Shown: positions 16,261 to 25,768 of the stretch, piece after piece
Numbering within the stretch: position 1 is the first letter of the stretch
Layout: each line of letters begins with the position of its first letter
IMG/VR virus record: IMGVR_UViG_3300005842_000485
Coordinates: 26,566-90,565 of that record
Strand: one strand, 5' to 3'
From: a virus
Length of the DNA: 64,000 nucleotides
Program-made: the position numbers and the translations under genes
Notes under the pieces: model-generated
Database searches by the model: none
The model's input: only the letters and a program-made list of their open reading frames with translations
Told to the model about the DNA's origin: nothing

Positions 16261-17436
16261 TTACTCGATGGGGACAGTGGGGAGCGCGCCATCGGTGACG
16301 ACACGCATGTAATCGGCGATCTGCTCCAGCGTCATCCCAAGCCGGAAGCTCCGTCGAACTGGGCCGATGCCGAGCGTGAGATGGACGCCATCGGGCTTGT
16401 ACTCGACGCGGGTGATCGAGAACGTGGTGCCGGAGAGTGAAGGGATGTTCCGCAGTTCGCAGGTGTCGCCAGGCTGGATCGTCTCGATGTCGTAGCCACG
16501 GGCGTCCGTGCTCGCATCGAGGATGTCCACCTCATAGGTCTGGATCGGGGTGTTGTGCTCTTGGATGTAGCGCTCGGCGATGGAGACAGCGGTGGCCGAG
16601 TCGTCGATATGCGAGTCCGTGACAATCTGCGTCCGGCGTCCGTACGTCGATTGCGAGGTGGTCGTGGACAACGGCCGCTCCAACGCGATCACCAAACCAT
16701 CGGCGTCACTCTTGTTCCAGAAGTAGACCGTGTTCTTGAGATCCACGATGCTCTCGGTTTCGTGGAGCGAGACGAGATCGCGGCCGAGCGTGAAGAGATG
16801 TTTCGTGCCGGAGTCAAAGTTGCGGTACGAGAAGACCCCCGCCGCATCGACGTACCAATACCAGTCGCCGGGGCCGAGACCTTTGATGCGTCGGATAGCA
16901 TCCAAGTACGTCTCGGAGCCTACCTGGATGGAGATGGTCTTGCCGGTGGTGAGGACGGACGATGCGGTGTAGTGGACGTTCCCGAACGCGCCCGCCGAGA
17001 GCTTTGCACGGTCGAGGATGTATTTGAGGATCGTGGCGATCTCGGTCGAGCTCCACGTCTTCGCAATGTCGGCACCGAAGGCGTTGCTATCGCGGAAATA
17101 GTCATCGGAAAGCTGCTTCACGTATGGCGAGACAGTGACTATCACCTGGTCGCCTGCAGCCGTGATGGAGCGGTCGATGGTCTCGATGACGCCGGCGTGA
17201 ATGAGCACTGTCCCGGTGTCGCGGACGCAGTACGTCTCGACGGTGTTGCCGTTCGCGAGATCGCTCCCTGCGTAGTCGAAGGGGACGTTGAGCGAGATCG
17301 AGAGCGGACCAAGGCCGGAGTCCACCTCCTTGGAGAAGGCCGGGTCGCTCGCCACCGAGACGAGCGCACCCGAATCTCCTCCCCATGTGCCGAGGAGCGT
17401 CCCGCCCGACCGGACACGGTAGAGATAGCGCTTCAC
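16261..17436 (-). CDS. Tail hub/baseplate protein (siphovirus Gp37-like)
   Basis: The 391-residue protein starts MKRYLYRV and has the beta-rich layout of siphoviral tail-hub proteins: a domain with LISLNVPF-like strands, a central helical part (KYILDRAKLSAG) and a C-terminal part ending ITRVEYKPDGVHLTLGI. Its place between the distal tail gene and the fibres supports the role of a ring at the tail tip that carries the fibres. The GTG start overlaps the previous stop (GTGA). Confidence 0.75.
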   Translation of the reverse strand: MKRYLYRVRSGGTLLGTWGGDSGALVSVASDPAFSKEVDSGLGPLSISLNVPFDYAGSDLANGNTVETYCVRDTGTVLIHAGVIETIDRSITAAGDQVIVTVSPYVKQLSDDYFRDSNAFGADIAKTWSSTEIATILKYILDRAKLSAGAFGNVHYTASSVLTTGKTISIQVGSETYLDAIRRIKGLGPGDWYWYVDAAGVFSYRNFDSGTKHLFTLGRDLVSLHETESIVDLKNTVYFWNKSDADGLVIALERPLSTTTSQSTYGRRTQIVTDSHIDDSATAVSIAERYIQEHNTPIQTYEVDILDASTDARGYDIETIQPGDTCELRNIPSLSGTTFSITRVEYKPDGVHLTLGIGPVRRSFRLGMTLEQIADYMRVVTDGALPTVPIE

Positions 17437-19775
17437 AGGAATGTCGCGCGATGAGAGACGACCACGGAGGATGGCGAGACGCCTGCGCCAACCGGGTCGT
17501 TCCCCTCAAGAATGGCGAAGCCGTACTTGCTCGCGGTGGAAGCCCACGCGCCTCCAGCCGGGGCGGTGCAGAGTGAGAGCAACCCCGTGCTCGAGGTGGT
17601 GTCCACGGGGATGTACCAGGACTGCGGCAAGGTGCCTGTCGAAGTGGAGAAGACGAGCGCGTAAGTCGTCGAGGCGCTCACGGGGATGTCGGCCGCCCAC
17701 ACGACTTCGATTGGGATGAGGGAGGCGTTGTACGCAGCGGGGCTCGTGACGACGTACGAGGTGTTGTCGTACTTGCTGATCGTGACCTGCGCGGCGTTGC
17801 CGTTCACGTCGTTCACGGCCGTTCCGGTCGGGAGGCCGGCGCTCGTCGTCTCCAAGCGGATCACGATGTCGCCGTGGTCAGCGGTGCTCGATTGCTGTCC
17901 GATGTAGACCCACGTACCGCGCTGCCGGATGTGGGTGTTCGTGCCGGATGAGAACGTGAGCGCGCGACGAACGCCGTTGGCCCCCCCGGTTCCTCCCCCG
18001 AAGTTGAGGTAGTCACCGAACCGCGAGGAGATGTCGTAGAAGCTCGCGGCGCCGAGCTGCGACGACGGGAAGGCAACTGAGAGTTGATTGAAGCCGGGCA
18101 GGAGCTTCGGGAAGCTGCCGGAGATTTGCACCGTGTTGCTGATGCTGTCCGCGAGCAGCGTCCGCGTGTTCAGGTACACCTGATCCGTGGTGATGTTCGA
18201 GTTTCGATAGGTCAGCGTGTTCGTCTGCCCCGTCGCATAGTCGGTGACTTCGAGGTAGGCGCAGCGGATCGCGGTGTTGTTGGCGTAGATGCCCCACGCG
18301 CCCGCCCCCGTCGTCTTGACGTTGCCGGAGAAGAACCGCACCCAATCGTCGGAGTAGTCGAACTTGTACCAAAGCTCGGCTGTCTGTCCTTTGCACACGA
18401 GCTTCACCCACCACCAGCGATCGAAGTACGCGCCTGTACGACCGGCCGCTTGCAACTGGCCGTCGAAGATGCCGGGGAACGCGCCAAACTCACCGGAGAT
18501 GACGCCAGACTGCCGGAGCGTCGGCGCTTCGGATGGCGCGCGGGCGAAGACGCCGAGGGTTGAGCTGGTCGGCCGGTAGAGGAAGGCGATGATCTCCCCG
18601 TCTTGGACTTGCAGGTTCCGGATGGCCGCCGTAACGGTGCCGGTTGCGGTCGATTCGCGGAGCGTCTTGAGGTACGCCTGGTGCGCCCCGATGGTCCATG
18701 TGCCGGTCAGGGTGTAGACGGCTGCCGCGGCGGTGGCATTTGCGTAGGAGCCGAAGGTGTCGAGGAAGTGATCGGCGACGACCACGCGCGATGGGAGGAT
18801 CGAGCCGATGCCGACGTTCACGCTCACGGGCTGACTGCCTGACCCGTCGAACGCGAGCGGGACGAACCGCTGTGCGTTCGCGTCGGTCGGCGTCGTGCGG
18901 GTGACCGTGATCGCGGACTGTGCGCTCCCCTCCGAGCAGGAGAACGTGACCGAGAACGGCACCCACGTCACGTTGTAGTGCTCGCGCGGGTAACTGATGT
19001 CAGAGGCGAGCGCGACGTCGTACATGCGGCTATCGGTAGTGGTCGAGAGGCGAAGATCATCGAAGGACACGTTGACCGTGACCGCGGCCAGAGACAGCGC
19101 GGTAAGCCGGACGCGGCTGATCGACGCCCACGTTGGCGATCCGGTGGTGGTGAAGGCGCTCCGGAGGATGGAGAACTCGTTCCAGCCGTTCGCGAAGCCG
19201 GAGGAGATGGTCTTCACGTAGTAGTCCGTGCCTACGGTGGTCTCGAAGCGGAGCGAGACCGTGTCGAGCTTCGTCGCGTCGTCGATGTACGCCCACAGCT
19301 TCACCGTGTCCGTATCCGCGAACGCGGAGAGGTCGTAGCTCATGTCGGAGGTTGCGACAGTCGCGACCGCGTTCGTGGAGGTAAGCTTCATCGCGCGACG
19401 ACCGATCTTGTAGTTCGTGAAGTCCCACGAGCTTGCGCCCGTCCACACCTCGCCTTCCTCGAACGTCGAGACGTGACACTCGGTCGTGCCGTAGTTCGTG
19501 ATCTTGAGCTTCCCAGGCCGCGTGAGAAGCGCCTTCAACGTGTCGAGTTTGTCCTCGAAGTCCGCTTGGCTGGATGCGACGATCGCTCCCTGGATCGTGA
19601 TGGACTTCGCGCGCGTCTGAAGCTCGCGGAAGACTCGCCCCGAGCCGCGGGCAACGTCGGTCTCGGTGAGTTGGACGGACGGCGAGCTGTCATGCCGCAC
19701 GATCTCGATGAGGGTTCCCGTCGAGCCGTTGAAGTCGTCGAGCTGCGTCCCGTTGTAGTAGTAGTGCTGGCTCAT
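17433..19775 (-). CDS. Distal tail (Dit-like) protein with extra carbohydrate-binding-like domains
   Basis: The first 130 residues (DFNGSTGTLIEIV..., then IQGAIVASSQADFEDKLDTL and LTRPGKLKITNYG) match the N-terminal barrel of distal tail proteins that close the tail tube. The remaining 650 residues are Thr/Ser/Gly-rich beta domains, including segments like those of concanavalin-type sugar-binding folds. At 780 residues it is much longer than a minimal Dit, typical of 'evolved' Dit proteins that bind the host. It lies between the tape measure and the hub, the usual order. Confidence 0.75.
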   Translation of the reverse strand: MSQHYYYNGTQLDDFNGSTGTLIEIVRHDSSPSVQLTETDVARGSGRVFRELQTRAKSITIQGAIVASSQADFEDKLDTLKALLTRPGKLKITNYGTTECHVSTFEEGEVWTGASSWDFTNYKIGRRAMKLTSTNAVATVATSDMSYDLSAFADTDTVKLWAYIDDATKLDTVSLRFETTVGTDYYVKTISSGFANGWNEFSILRSAFTTTGSPTWASISRVRLTALSLAAVTVNVSFDDLRLSTTTDSRMYDVALASDISYPREHYNVTWVPFSVTFSCSEGSAQSAITVTRTTPTDANAQRFVPLAFDGSGSQPVSVNVGIGSILPSRVVVADHFLDTFGSYANATAAAAVYTLTGTWTIGAHQAYLKTLRESTATGTVTAAIRNLQVQDGEIIAFLYRPTSSTLGVFARAPSEAPTLRQSGVISGEFGAFPGIFDGQLQAAGRTGAYFDRWWWVKLVCKGQTAELWYKFDYSDDWVRFFSGNVKTTGAGAWGIYANNTAIRCAYLEVTDYATGQTNTLTYRNSNITTDQVYLNTRTLLADSISNTVQISGSFPKLLPGFNQLSVAFPSSQLGAASFYDISSRFGDYLNFGGGTGGANGVRRALTFSSGTNTHIRQRGTWVYIGQQSSTADHGDIVIRLETTSAGLPTGTAVNDVNGNAAQVTISKYDNTSYVVTSPAAYNASLIPIEVVWAADIPVSASTTYALVFSTSTGTLPQSWYIPVDTTSSTGLLSLCTAPAGGAWASTASKYGFAILEGNDPVGAGVSPSSVVVSHRATFL

Positions 19776-19784
19776 AGGAAGGCG

Positions 19785-22709
19785 TTAGGCGGGCATGCCG
19801 GATGCGACGCGGCGGTATTCGTGGTGGAGCTTCTCGGAAATCTTCGTGGCGAGGCGGTCGATGTCCGCATCGTTCCGGACATGCACGTCTCCGTGGACGT
19901 TCACGACCACGCCGCCGCCATTCATTCGGTGGCGCGGGTCGCTGCGGGGGATCACCTCTTCTCCGGGCGTGAGCATCGCGGGAACAGTGTCGCCCCATCC
20001 AGAGCCAGGAACGATGCCGCCGCTCGCGAACCGGGGTACGAGCTGCGCCCGTTCACCAATGTTCTTCTCGGCGACGCGGCGCGCAATGTATCCGGCAAGG
20101 CCACCCGTGAGCACGTTCGTTGCGGTGTCGAGACCGCTGCCGGCGACCGCGCCATCCTGGAGTGCCTTGATGGGATGGAGGAGCGGACTCGTAAGAATGG
20201 CATTCGTAAGCTGTACGACCGCGCCCATGAGTCCCGTCATTGATCCGGCGAGGCTCGTCCCGAGTTCGATCTCAAGGTTCTTTGTCGCGGCGGCAACCTT
20301 CTCCATGGCGCCGTAGACATCATTGTTCACGTCCGCAGCGCCCGTCGCGGCACCGGTCGCGGTCTTCAACGTGTCACGGATGCGTTCAAGGATGCCGAGG
20401 TTCTGGCCCTTGTCGCCGAGGAGCGCGACCATCATTGCGCCGCCGCGCTTTCCGAGGAAGTCGTACGCGGCGCCTGCGCCCATGGCGGAGTTCTTCAGCT
20501 CGTCGATGAGTGCAGCTTCGTCTTTCAGCGGCTTCGTCATGCCGCCGATTTGCTCTTCTGCGCTGGCGATCGCGGGCTTCAGCTGCTCGTTCGCCTTCTT
20601 GAGATCATCGATCTTGCCGGTGTAGGTCTCCAGTGTCTTCTGGTTGCCCTTGATCTGCGCGTCGTAGGTATCGACCTGACCTTGTTCGGCATCGCGGGCG
20701 GTCTTCAGCGCGGCGAGTTTGGACGAGAGGTCGCCGTACTGATGGGCGACCGTGGGTAGCTCGGCCATGATCTTCCCGAAGGGCTGCTCCTCCGCGACGA
20801 GGCCCAACTGCTCCTTCAGTTCCTTGGCCCGCTCCTTGATCTGGAAGACTTGATTCCCGAACTGCACCGCCTTCTCCAACTGGAGCGCTTGCACCTCGTC
20901 CTGGAGCGACTTCAAGGTGTCGTCGCCCTGCTTCTTCGCGCCAAGCTGCCCGGTGACGCCCTGGATACCAGCGAGGATGTTTTGCGCAGTATCCGGGCCG
21001 AGCTTCCTTCCTGCGGCGATGTCCGCGGCGTTTGCTGCCTTCTGAATCGCGCGCTTCGCAGGATCGAATTGCAGAGAGTCGCGGAGATCGACTTGCTCTT
21101 TCTCGCGCGTCAGCCTGGCGATCTCCTTGTCCAGTTGATTCCCGCCGAAGAGATCAGCTGGCGAGAGGTTGACCTTGCGGAGTTGCAGTTCCTTGATCTG
21201 CTGCCCGATCTTGAAGGAGGTGTCGCTGAACGCCTCCTCGCCCTTCAACTCCTCGTTGCGAAGGTCGGCGAGTTCCTTCTCCAGGTCTTTCACGTGGCCC
21301 CGCGCCTTGGCTGCAGCATCGCCCATCTCCCCGTACTGCCGGACGAGGCGTTCGCTCGCTGATTCGTGGTTGCCCATCTCGTCGGTCGTGCCGGCGAGCG
21401 CGGTCTTGAAGTCCTCGGTTTGCTGCGTCAGCCGGAGGTTCGCGAGTTCCTGCTTCTGCGCGGCAAGCTGCGCCTTCTCAATCTGGCTATCAAATGCCGA
21501 CATGCCCGTGATCTGCGGGTCGCTGAGCTGCTCGAGTTGCGTCTTGGTCTTCGCAAGCTCGTCCGTTGTCGCCGTGATCGCCTGCTTCGTCGCATCGAGC
21601 TTCTCTTTCCAGCCGTCTTGCTCGTCGCTCAAGGCGGAGATGCGCGACTTGAGCGTATCGGCAAGTTCGCTGTAGGACGCGATGGCGACGTTGTTCTTGT
21701 CCTCGGCGTCTTGGAGCGCGAGAAGCTTGGTACGTGCGTCATCGAAGGCGGAGGCTTGCTGCTTTTGCTGCTCGAAGAGTCCCGCACGTGTCGGGCCGAC
21801 ACCACCTGCGGCGGTGAAGGCATGTTCGCGATCGATGTCGCCTTGGAAGGAGGCGGGCGTGCGGTAGAAGTCCACCCCGGCGTCCCGCATCCCTTGGAGC
21901 TGCTTCGCGCTCGGCGCCTCGCCTGCGGAGAAGAAGAGCTTTTGGAACTGGGCCGCCTGTGCATCGGAGAATCCGAGCTGCTTCAGGCGCGTGGTGACCG
22001 CAAGGTATGACTCCAGCGAGACGCCCGCCGTTGCCGCAGCTGCACCGGCGGCGGTGATCTGCTGTTGGAAGCCCTCGGCGGTGGTGCCGGCGAGCTTGAA
22101 CGCCTCGTACATGAGGTTCGCCACATGGCCGGTGTCCTCAAGGTTCAGGTTGAACTGGCGCAGCGTCACGGCGGTGGCGTCGGCCACGTCGCCGAGGTCT
22201 TGCATCGTGGCGGTCGCAGCATCCAAGACGGGCTGCAACTGCTCCTTCGTCATGGAGAACACGTCGAAGCCCGCATCGCGGAACTTCGTCAGGCCGCCGA
22301 GAACTTTGTCTTCCGAGAAGATCGTGCCCTGCGAGAGGCCGAGGACGAGTTGATGGATGCCTTCGGATGCCTGCTGGAAGGCGGCTCCGGTCTTCCCAGA
22401 GGAGACCGCGAGCTTGTCGAGCATCTGATCGAAGCCCGAGGCGGCCTTGAATGCATCGGTGATGAGACGGACGGCCGCGTAGACCGACAAGAACTGCGCC
22501 GCGACGGTGCGGAGTTGTCCACCGAGGTTGCCGAGCGCCGCGCCGTGATCGGTAGTCGCCTTCGACCAGTCTCGGAAGGCGGCGGCTGACTCTTTCGTGT
22601 TGACGTTCAGCGCGTCGATGTCGGTGCCGAGCGCTTTGACGTTGCCGGCACCCGCGACATTGGCCGAAATGTTGATCGACGCGGAGATCGCGTCGTTGAA
22701 GTCCGGCAC
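19785..22709 (-). CDS. Tail tape measure protein
   Basis: The 974-residue protein has the TP901-type tape measure layout: an N-terminal helical domain with FLSVYAAVRLITDAFKAASG, long coiled coils rich in Lys, Gln and Leu (residues 330-720), a hydrophobic segment near residue 840, and a C-terminal FASGGIVPGSGWGDTVPAML with GEEVI, common in this family. At about 1.5 angstrom per residue the length predicts a tail near 150 nm. It follows the tail assembly chaperone pair as expected. Confidence 0.92.
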   Translation of the reverse strand: MPDFNDAISASINISANVAGAGNVKALGTDIDALNVNTKESAAAFRDWSKATTDHGAALGNLGGQLRTVAAQFLSVYAAVRLITDAFKAASGFDQMLDKLAVSSGKTGAAFQQASEGIHQLVLGLSQGTIFSEDKVLGGLTKFRDAGFDVFSMTKEQLQPVLDAATATMQDLGDVADATAVTLRQFNLNLEDTGHVANLMYEAFKLAGTTAEGFQQQITAAGAAAATAGVSLESYLAVTTRLKQLGFSDAQAAQFQKLFFSAGEAPSAKQLQGMRDAGVDFYRTPASFQGDIDREHAFTAAGGVGPTRAGLFEQQKQQASAFDDARTKLLALQDAEDKNNVAIASYSELADTLKSRISALSDEQDGWKEKLDATKQAITATTDELAKTKTQLEQLSDPQITGMSAFDSQIEKAQLAAQKQELANLRLTQQTEDFKTALAGTTDEMGNHESASERLVRQYGEMGDAAAKARGHVKDLEKELADLRNEELKGEEAFSDTSFKIGQQIKELQLRKVNLSPADLFGGNQLDKEIARLTREKEQVDLRDSLQFDPAKRAIQKAANAADIAAGRKLGPDTAQNILAGIQGVTGQLGAKKQGDDTLKSLQDEVQALQLEKAVQFGNQVFQIKERAKELKEQLGLVAEEQPFGKIMAELPTVAHQYGDLSSKLAALKTARDAEQGQVDTYDAQIKGNQKTLETYTGKIDDLKKANEQLKPAIASAEEQIGGMTKPLKDEAALIDELKNSAMGAGAAYDFLGKRGGAMMVALLGDKGQNLGILERIRDTLKTATGAATGAADVNNDVYGAMEKVAAATKNLEIELGTSLAGSMTGLMGAVVQLTNAILTSPLLHPIKALQDGAVAGSGLDTATNVLTGGLAGYIARRVAEKNIGERAQLVPRFASGGIVPGSGWGDTVPAMLTPGEEVIPRSDPRHRMNGGGVVVNVHGDVHVRNDADIDRLATKISEKLHHEYRRVASGMPA

Positions 22710-23225
22710 TTAGAGGGTCGGGAGGAAATAGCTCTTGGCGTGAAGCGCTTGCTGAACGCCGATGCGAAGGGCCTCGAGGACGCGTTCTTCACCGAGCTTC
22801 AGGACGGGAGCGACCGACTGCTCAAACCAGTGCTTCGCTTGGATGCGCGTCGTGCCGCGTTCCGTGAACCATCCGTAGTTCACTTTGGCGCGACGTACCT
22901 TGCGGCGGCTGAACAGTTGCTCTGCTTCAAAGGCGACCTGCGCGCGCGCATTGCGGGGGTCGGCGGAGAACCGCGCGGAGAGGCCATCCGCGTTCGTGCT
23001 CGGGTCAACGCCGATGGATGATCGCAGTTGCCCGGTCGCGACGGGCGCTGCATGCCTGGCAGCGAGCACCGCGTCATCCGCTGCGTCATAGAGGGCGCGA
23101 CGGACATTGAGACCGATGAAGGTAGAGGAGCCGAAGTCGAGCAGTTCACCGCCAAGAGCTTCCAACCCGGCCGCTGCTTCGGCGACCCCCTGGACGTTCA
23201 CCGAGATGTAGTCGGTCGAGGGCAC
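22710..23225 (-). CDS. HK97 gp10-like tail component
   Basis: From GTG 23225 the protein has 171 residues, with VNVQGVAEAAAGLEALG near the start and RRALYDAADDAVLAARHAAPVATGQLRSSI, the pattern of HK97 gp10-family proteins that help join or end the tail. Further N-terminal reading is through Arg/Pro-rich sequence that belongs to the frameshifted chaperone in another frame. It lies between chaperone and tape measure, which is unusual, since gp10 is more often upstream of the tail tube. Confidence 0.7.
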   Translation of the reverse strand: MPSTDYISVNVQGVAEAAAGLEALGGELLDFGSSTFIGLNVRRALYDAADDAVLAARHAAPVATGQLRSSIGVDPSTNADGLSARFSADPRNARAQVAFEAEQLFSRRKVRRAKVNYGWFTERGTTRIQAKHWFEQSVAPVLKLGEERVLEALRIGVQQALHAKSYFLPTL

Positions 23226-23235
23226 AAGGGAGGGA

Positions 23236-23783
23236 TTAGCGCTTCGCTCGGCGGGACTTCCGTTCGAGCGCTTCGAGCTCGGCTTCGGGGGATCGCGCTC
23301 TAGCCTTAGCTTGCGGCGTGTTCTCCGCCTCGGCAATCAGGATGCGACGGAACATCTGCACCTTCTCGGCCGGGAGCTGGTAGATGCCCACGCCGAACTC
23401 GCGCACCATGCGGAGTTCGTCGATGGCCGGATGGCCGTGGCCGCGCCTTACCGCTTCTTCGAGGTCTCTCCTTTTGGGCTTTCTGGATCGTTCGCGGCAT
23501 TCGCGGCGCTGTAGAGCGCGGCAACGGCTTCCTCAAGCCGCTTTCCGTCCTTCGGCGAGAGCTGTTTGATCGCGTCGAGGCTGATGCCCTTGGGGATCAC
23601 GGAAAGCATGGCGTTCCTGCGCGCGGTGATGTAGCTGCCGTCGATCTTCCGCTCACTCGTCTCGGGGTCGAACTGGATCGCGGCGTTGCCGGCATCCTCA
23701 ATCGCGAGCATGTCGCCGTAGGAGAGCGCGAGGGCAACATCCGTGTTGGCATCGTCGAGGTGGACGGTCGTAGGAGAGTCCAT
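23236..23783 (-). CDS. Tail assembly chaperone, frameshifted long form (G-T type)
   Basis: A -1 slip at CCCAAAA (23472-23478) joins the first 104 codons of the short chaperone to 78 codons in the -1 frame (KRRDLEEAVRRGHGHPAIDELR...RRAKR), giving 182 residues. The extension has no start of its own and is well-formed protein sequence. In lambda-like phages G and GT bind the tape measure and recruit tail tube protein; the position immediately before the gp10-like and tape measure genes fits this. Confidence 0.8.
23448..23783 (-). CDS. Tail assembly chaperone, short form (G type)
   Basis: The 111-residue zero-frame product (MDSPTTVHLDDANTDVALAL...SPKGETSKKR) is acidic and helical, like other tail chaperones. 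Its ATG has a C/T-rich leader (CCAACCCTTCCTCCGC) with no Shine-Dalgarno site. The stop follows the slippery site within eight codons, as is usual for these pairs. Confidence 0.8.
   Translation of the reverse strand: MDSPTTVHLDDANTDVALALSYGDMLAIEDAGNAAIQFDPETSERKIDGSYITARRNAMLSVIPKGISLDAIKQLSPKDGKRLEEAVAALYSAANAANDPESPKGETSKKR
23472..23478 (-). promoter_or_regulatory. Slippery heptamer C CCA AAA for -1 frameshifting
   Basis: Read on the minus strand the site is C-CCA-AAA in the chaperone frame, which fits X-XXY-YYZ. The following GGAG may act in the mRNA as a further signal. Slippage leads directly into the open -1 frame. Confidence 0.8.
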
Positions 23784-23820
23784 GCGGAGGAAGGGTTGGT
23801 GGTAGACCGAGGCCGGGCGC

Positions 23821-23839
23821 GGGGCGGCGCATCCGCCCC
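23821..23839. other. Hairpin between tail tube and chaperone genes
   Basis: GGGGCGG and CCGCCCC flank a five-base loop. There is no T-tract on either side. It may limit read-through from the tail tube gene or stabilise its mRNA. Confidence 0.35.
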
Positions 23840-23853
23840 TGCACCCTCTCTTC

Positions 23854-25074
23854 TTAGTACGCCGAGGTGCCGTTTACAAGTACCACCTGGACATCGTAGC
23901 CGTCGCTTGTGGAGGTCGCGCAGACGGCGGTGATGGCCTCCTCGATGATGCCGTCGCTCCCAAGGTTCACATCGTAGGGATTGATCCGAGCCGCTGCGAT
24001 CTTGTGCGTCACGGAGTCTTTTGTCGTTGCCGCGCCGGAGATCAGGTTGCCGCTGGTGGTGACGACGAAGGCGATGTCTTGCCGATCCCGCAGGTACGAC
24101 AGGTACGTGAGGTCTTGGTGGTAGAACTTGGTGGTCATCGTGGCTCCGTAGCCCTTCACGAGGATCGTGGCCGGGAAGCGGGAGAAGTCACCGGTGCCAT
24201 TCGGGGCGTAGCGCGCCTCCAAGTCCTGATTGAAGTCGATGGTGAAGTCCTCCAGCCGCTGTACCGCGCTGGCACCGGAGACCGTCGTGCCGATGGAAGT
24301 CGTCGTGCCGCCCATCCATTGCATGTACGGCGATGCCGAGGAGTACGACGGGGTGCTCTTCTTGATGACGACAAGATCACCTGCCGTATGCGTCACTCCG
24401 GTAATCGCGCTGCCGAGCGTGAGCGTTGTGCCGTTCGTATTCACGGCCGCAATCGTGTATTCGGCCTGGTTCGTTGAGTCCTTGAACGAGACGTAGATCG
24501 TATCCGAGGTGGTGAGGCCGTGGTTCGAGTCGAGGACGAGCGTGGTGCCGGAGCTTGCGGTGGTCGCGACCTTCGCTTTCGTGAAGCTATAGCGCGCCAT
24601 CACGCTGAAGTCGGTCATCCAGACGTTGCCCTTGATATAGGGCTTGTAGTTGCCGAACTGACAGCCGACGTAGCGCTTCACGTACGTCGAATCGGTGTTC
24701 CCGATGTCGAGCGTGTAGGTCGGAATGCTGCCGGACGCCGTGGATGCGAACGTATGCGTGTAGGCGGCGGTGTCGGTGGGGCCGCTCGTCGAAGGGGAAC
24801 CGAAGCAACCAGAGAGGAAATGGCCGAGGATCGCCGGCTGCATCTGCATCGAAAGTTGGCCGGCGGGCGCGGCGTTCTTGCCCGGCACCATGAAGTAGTT
24901 CTTGGAGCGGGTATTGGCTGCCGGGCCGAGGACATCGGACTCGTAGCCGGTCACGATGCTTTCAGCATCGAAGTAGCCGTAGTTCGTCGGCTTCACAGCC
25001 GTCCCTGCGGTCGTTTCCTTCACGACCGCGAGGTAGCCGCGCTTGCCGTAGGCGTAGAAAGGGGTGGTCGCCAC
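23854..25074 (-). CDS. Major tail tube protein
   Basis: The 406-residue protein begins MATTPFYAYGKRGYLAV, and the first 150 residues (KETTAGTAVKPTNYGYF, TLDIGNTDSTYVKRYVGCQF) match phage tail tube families. An extra Thr/Ser/Gly-rich domain sits in the middle (residues 165-230), perhaps an Ig-like decoration. The C-terminal strands (RQDIAFVV..., YDVQVVLVNG) complete the tube fold. It is followed by the chaperone pair, the standard order. Confidence 0.82.
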   Translation of the reverse strand: MATTPFYAYGKRGYLAVVKETTAGTAVKPTNYGYFDAESIVTGYESDVLGPAANTRSKNYFMVPGKNAAPAGQLSMQMQPAILGHFLSGCFGSPSTSGPTDTAAYTHTFASTASGSIPTYTLDIGNTDSTYVKRYVGCQFGNYKPYIKGNVWMTDFSVMARYSFTKAKVATTASSGTTLVLDSNHGLTTSDTIYVSFKDSTNQAEYTIAAVNTNGTTLTLGSAITGVTHTAGDLVVIKKSTPSYSSASPYMQWMGGTTTSIGTTVSGASAVQRLEDFTIDFNQDLEARYAPNGTGDFSRFPATILVKGYGATMTTKFYHQDLTYLSYLRDRQDIAFVVTTSGNLISGAATTKDSVTHKIAAARINPYDVNLGSDGIIEEAITAVCATSTSDGYDVQVVLVNGTSAY

Positions 25075-25076
25075 GG

Positions 25077-25283
25077 TCAGTCGTCGTTAGAGGGCTTGGG
25101 GCGCGAAGGCTTGGCGGGTGCGTCCTCGGTCTTCGCTGCCGGGGCGTCGTTGCGGACGAAGTTCACGCCGTCGCAGAGATCGGCGGCCATCGCTTCGGAG
25201 ACCTCGCGGGATTCGCCAGGCCCGACGAGGCCGAGACCTTCGACGATGCGCCCGTCCGGGTTGGGATTCTTGATGAGGGGCAT
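25077..25283 (-). CDS. 68-residue protein with Lys/Pro/Ala tail
   Basis: A small acidic N-terminal region (LGLVGPGESREVSEAMAADL) is followed by a Pro/Lys-rich tail. Such proteins are often found between tail tube and neck genes in siphoviruses. Coupled to the tail tube gene by two bases. Confidence 0.6.
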   Translation of the reverse strand: MPLIKNPNPDGRIVEGLGLVGPGESREVSEAMAADLCDGVNFVRNDAPAAKTEDAPAKPSRPKPSNDD

Positions 25284-25303
25284 GGAACGGTGCGGGGAGG
25301 GGC

Positions 25304-25768
25304 TTAGGTGCGCTGGACGAGGTACTCGCCCTGACAGTCGATGATCGCGATGCGGAGCGGCGGGCTGCTCTTCGTGTCGTACGTGAGCATGTAGGAGAGG
25401 ATGCGGTTTACCACGCAGCCGCTCGACTGCTGGCCTAGACTGATGTTCGCGTCCTTCCGCAGCGCGGTCAACGCGGTGTCCACCATCGTCACGAAGGCCG
25501 TCTCATTGGCCTCGGTATCCGAGAACTTGTCGAAGATAGTGACGCGCGACGTGACGAGCTGCCGGTTAAGGCCACCGGCGCCAACCACGGTCATCTGGTC
25601 GGTGGAGCGGTTGGTGGCCGGTTCGACCGTCCAGAAGGGCCACTTCAAGGCGAGGTTTCCGAAGTCGCGGTAGCCCCACTTGTAGCCCTGGGCGAAGGTG
25701 CCAGCCGTCGCCCCGGTGATCGAGTTCATGACGGTGTACAAGCCGTCTCTATGGAGCGACAGCGACAT
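25304..25768 (-). CDS. Probable tail terminator or neck protein
   Basis: The 154-residue product resembles tail-completion proteins in size and position. It contains KFSDTEANETAFVTMVDTALTALRKD, the helix seen in such proteins before the last strands, and a C-terminal PPLRIAIIDCQGEYLV. It lies between the connectors and the tail tube. Assignment rests mainly on position. Confidence 0.55.
   Translation of the reverse strand: MSLSLHRDGLYTVMNSITGATAGTFAQGYKWGYRDFGNLALKWPFWTVEPATNRSTDQMTVVGAGGLNRQLVTSRVTIFDKFSDTEANETAFVTMVDTALTALRKDANISLGQQSSGCVVNRILSYMLTYDTKSSPPLRIAIIDCQGEYLVQRT

Noticed and set aside
18978-20243. 421-residue plus-strand frame over the distal tail and tape measure genes
   Set aside because: Composition typical of a reverse-strand shadow, with no motif; both minus-strand genes are well supported.
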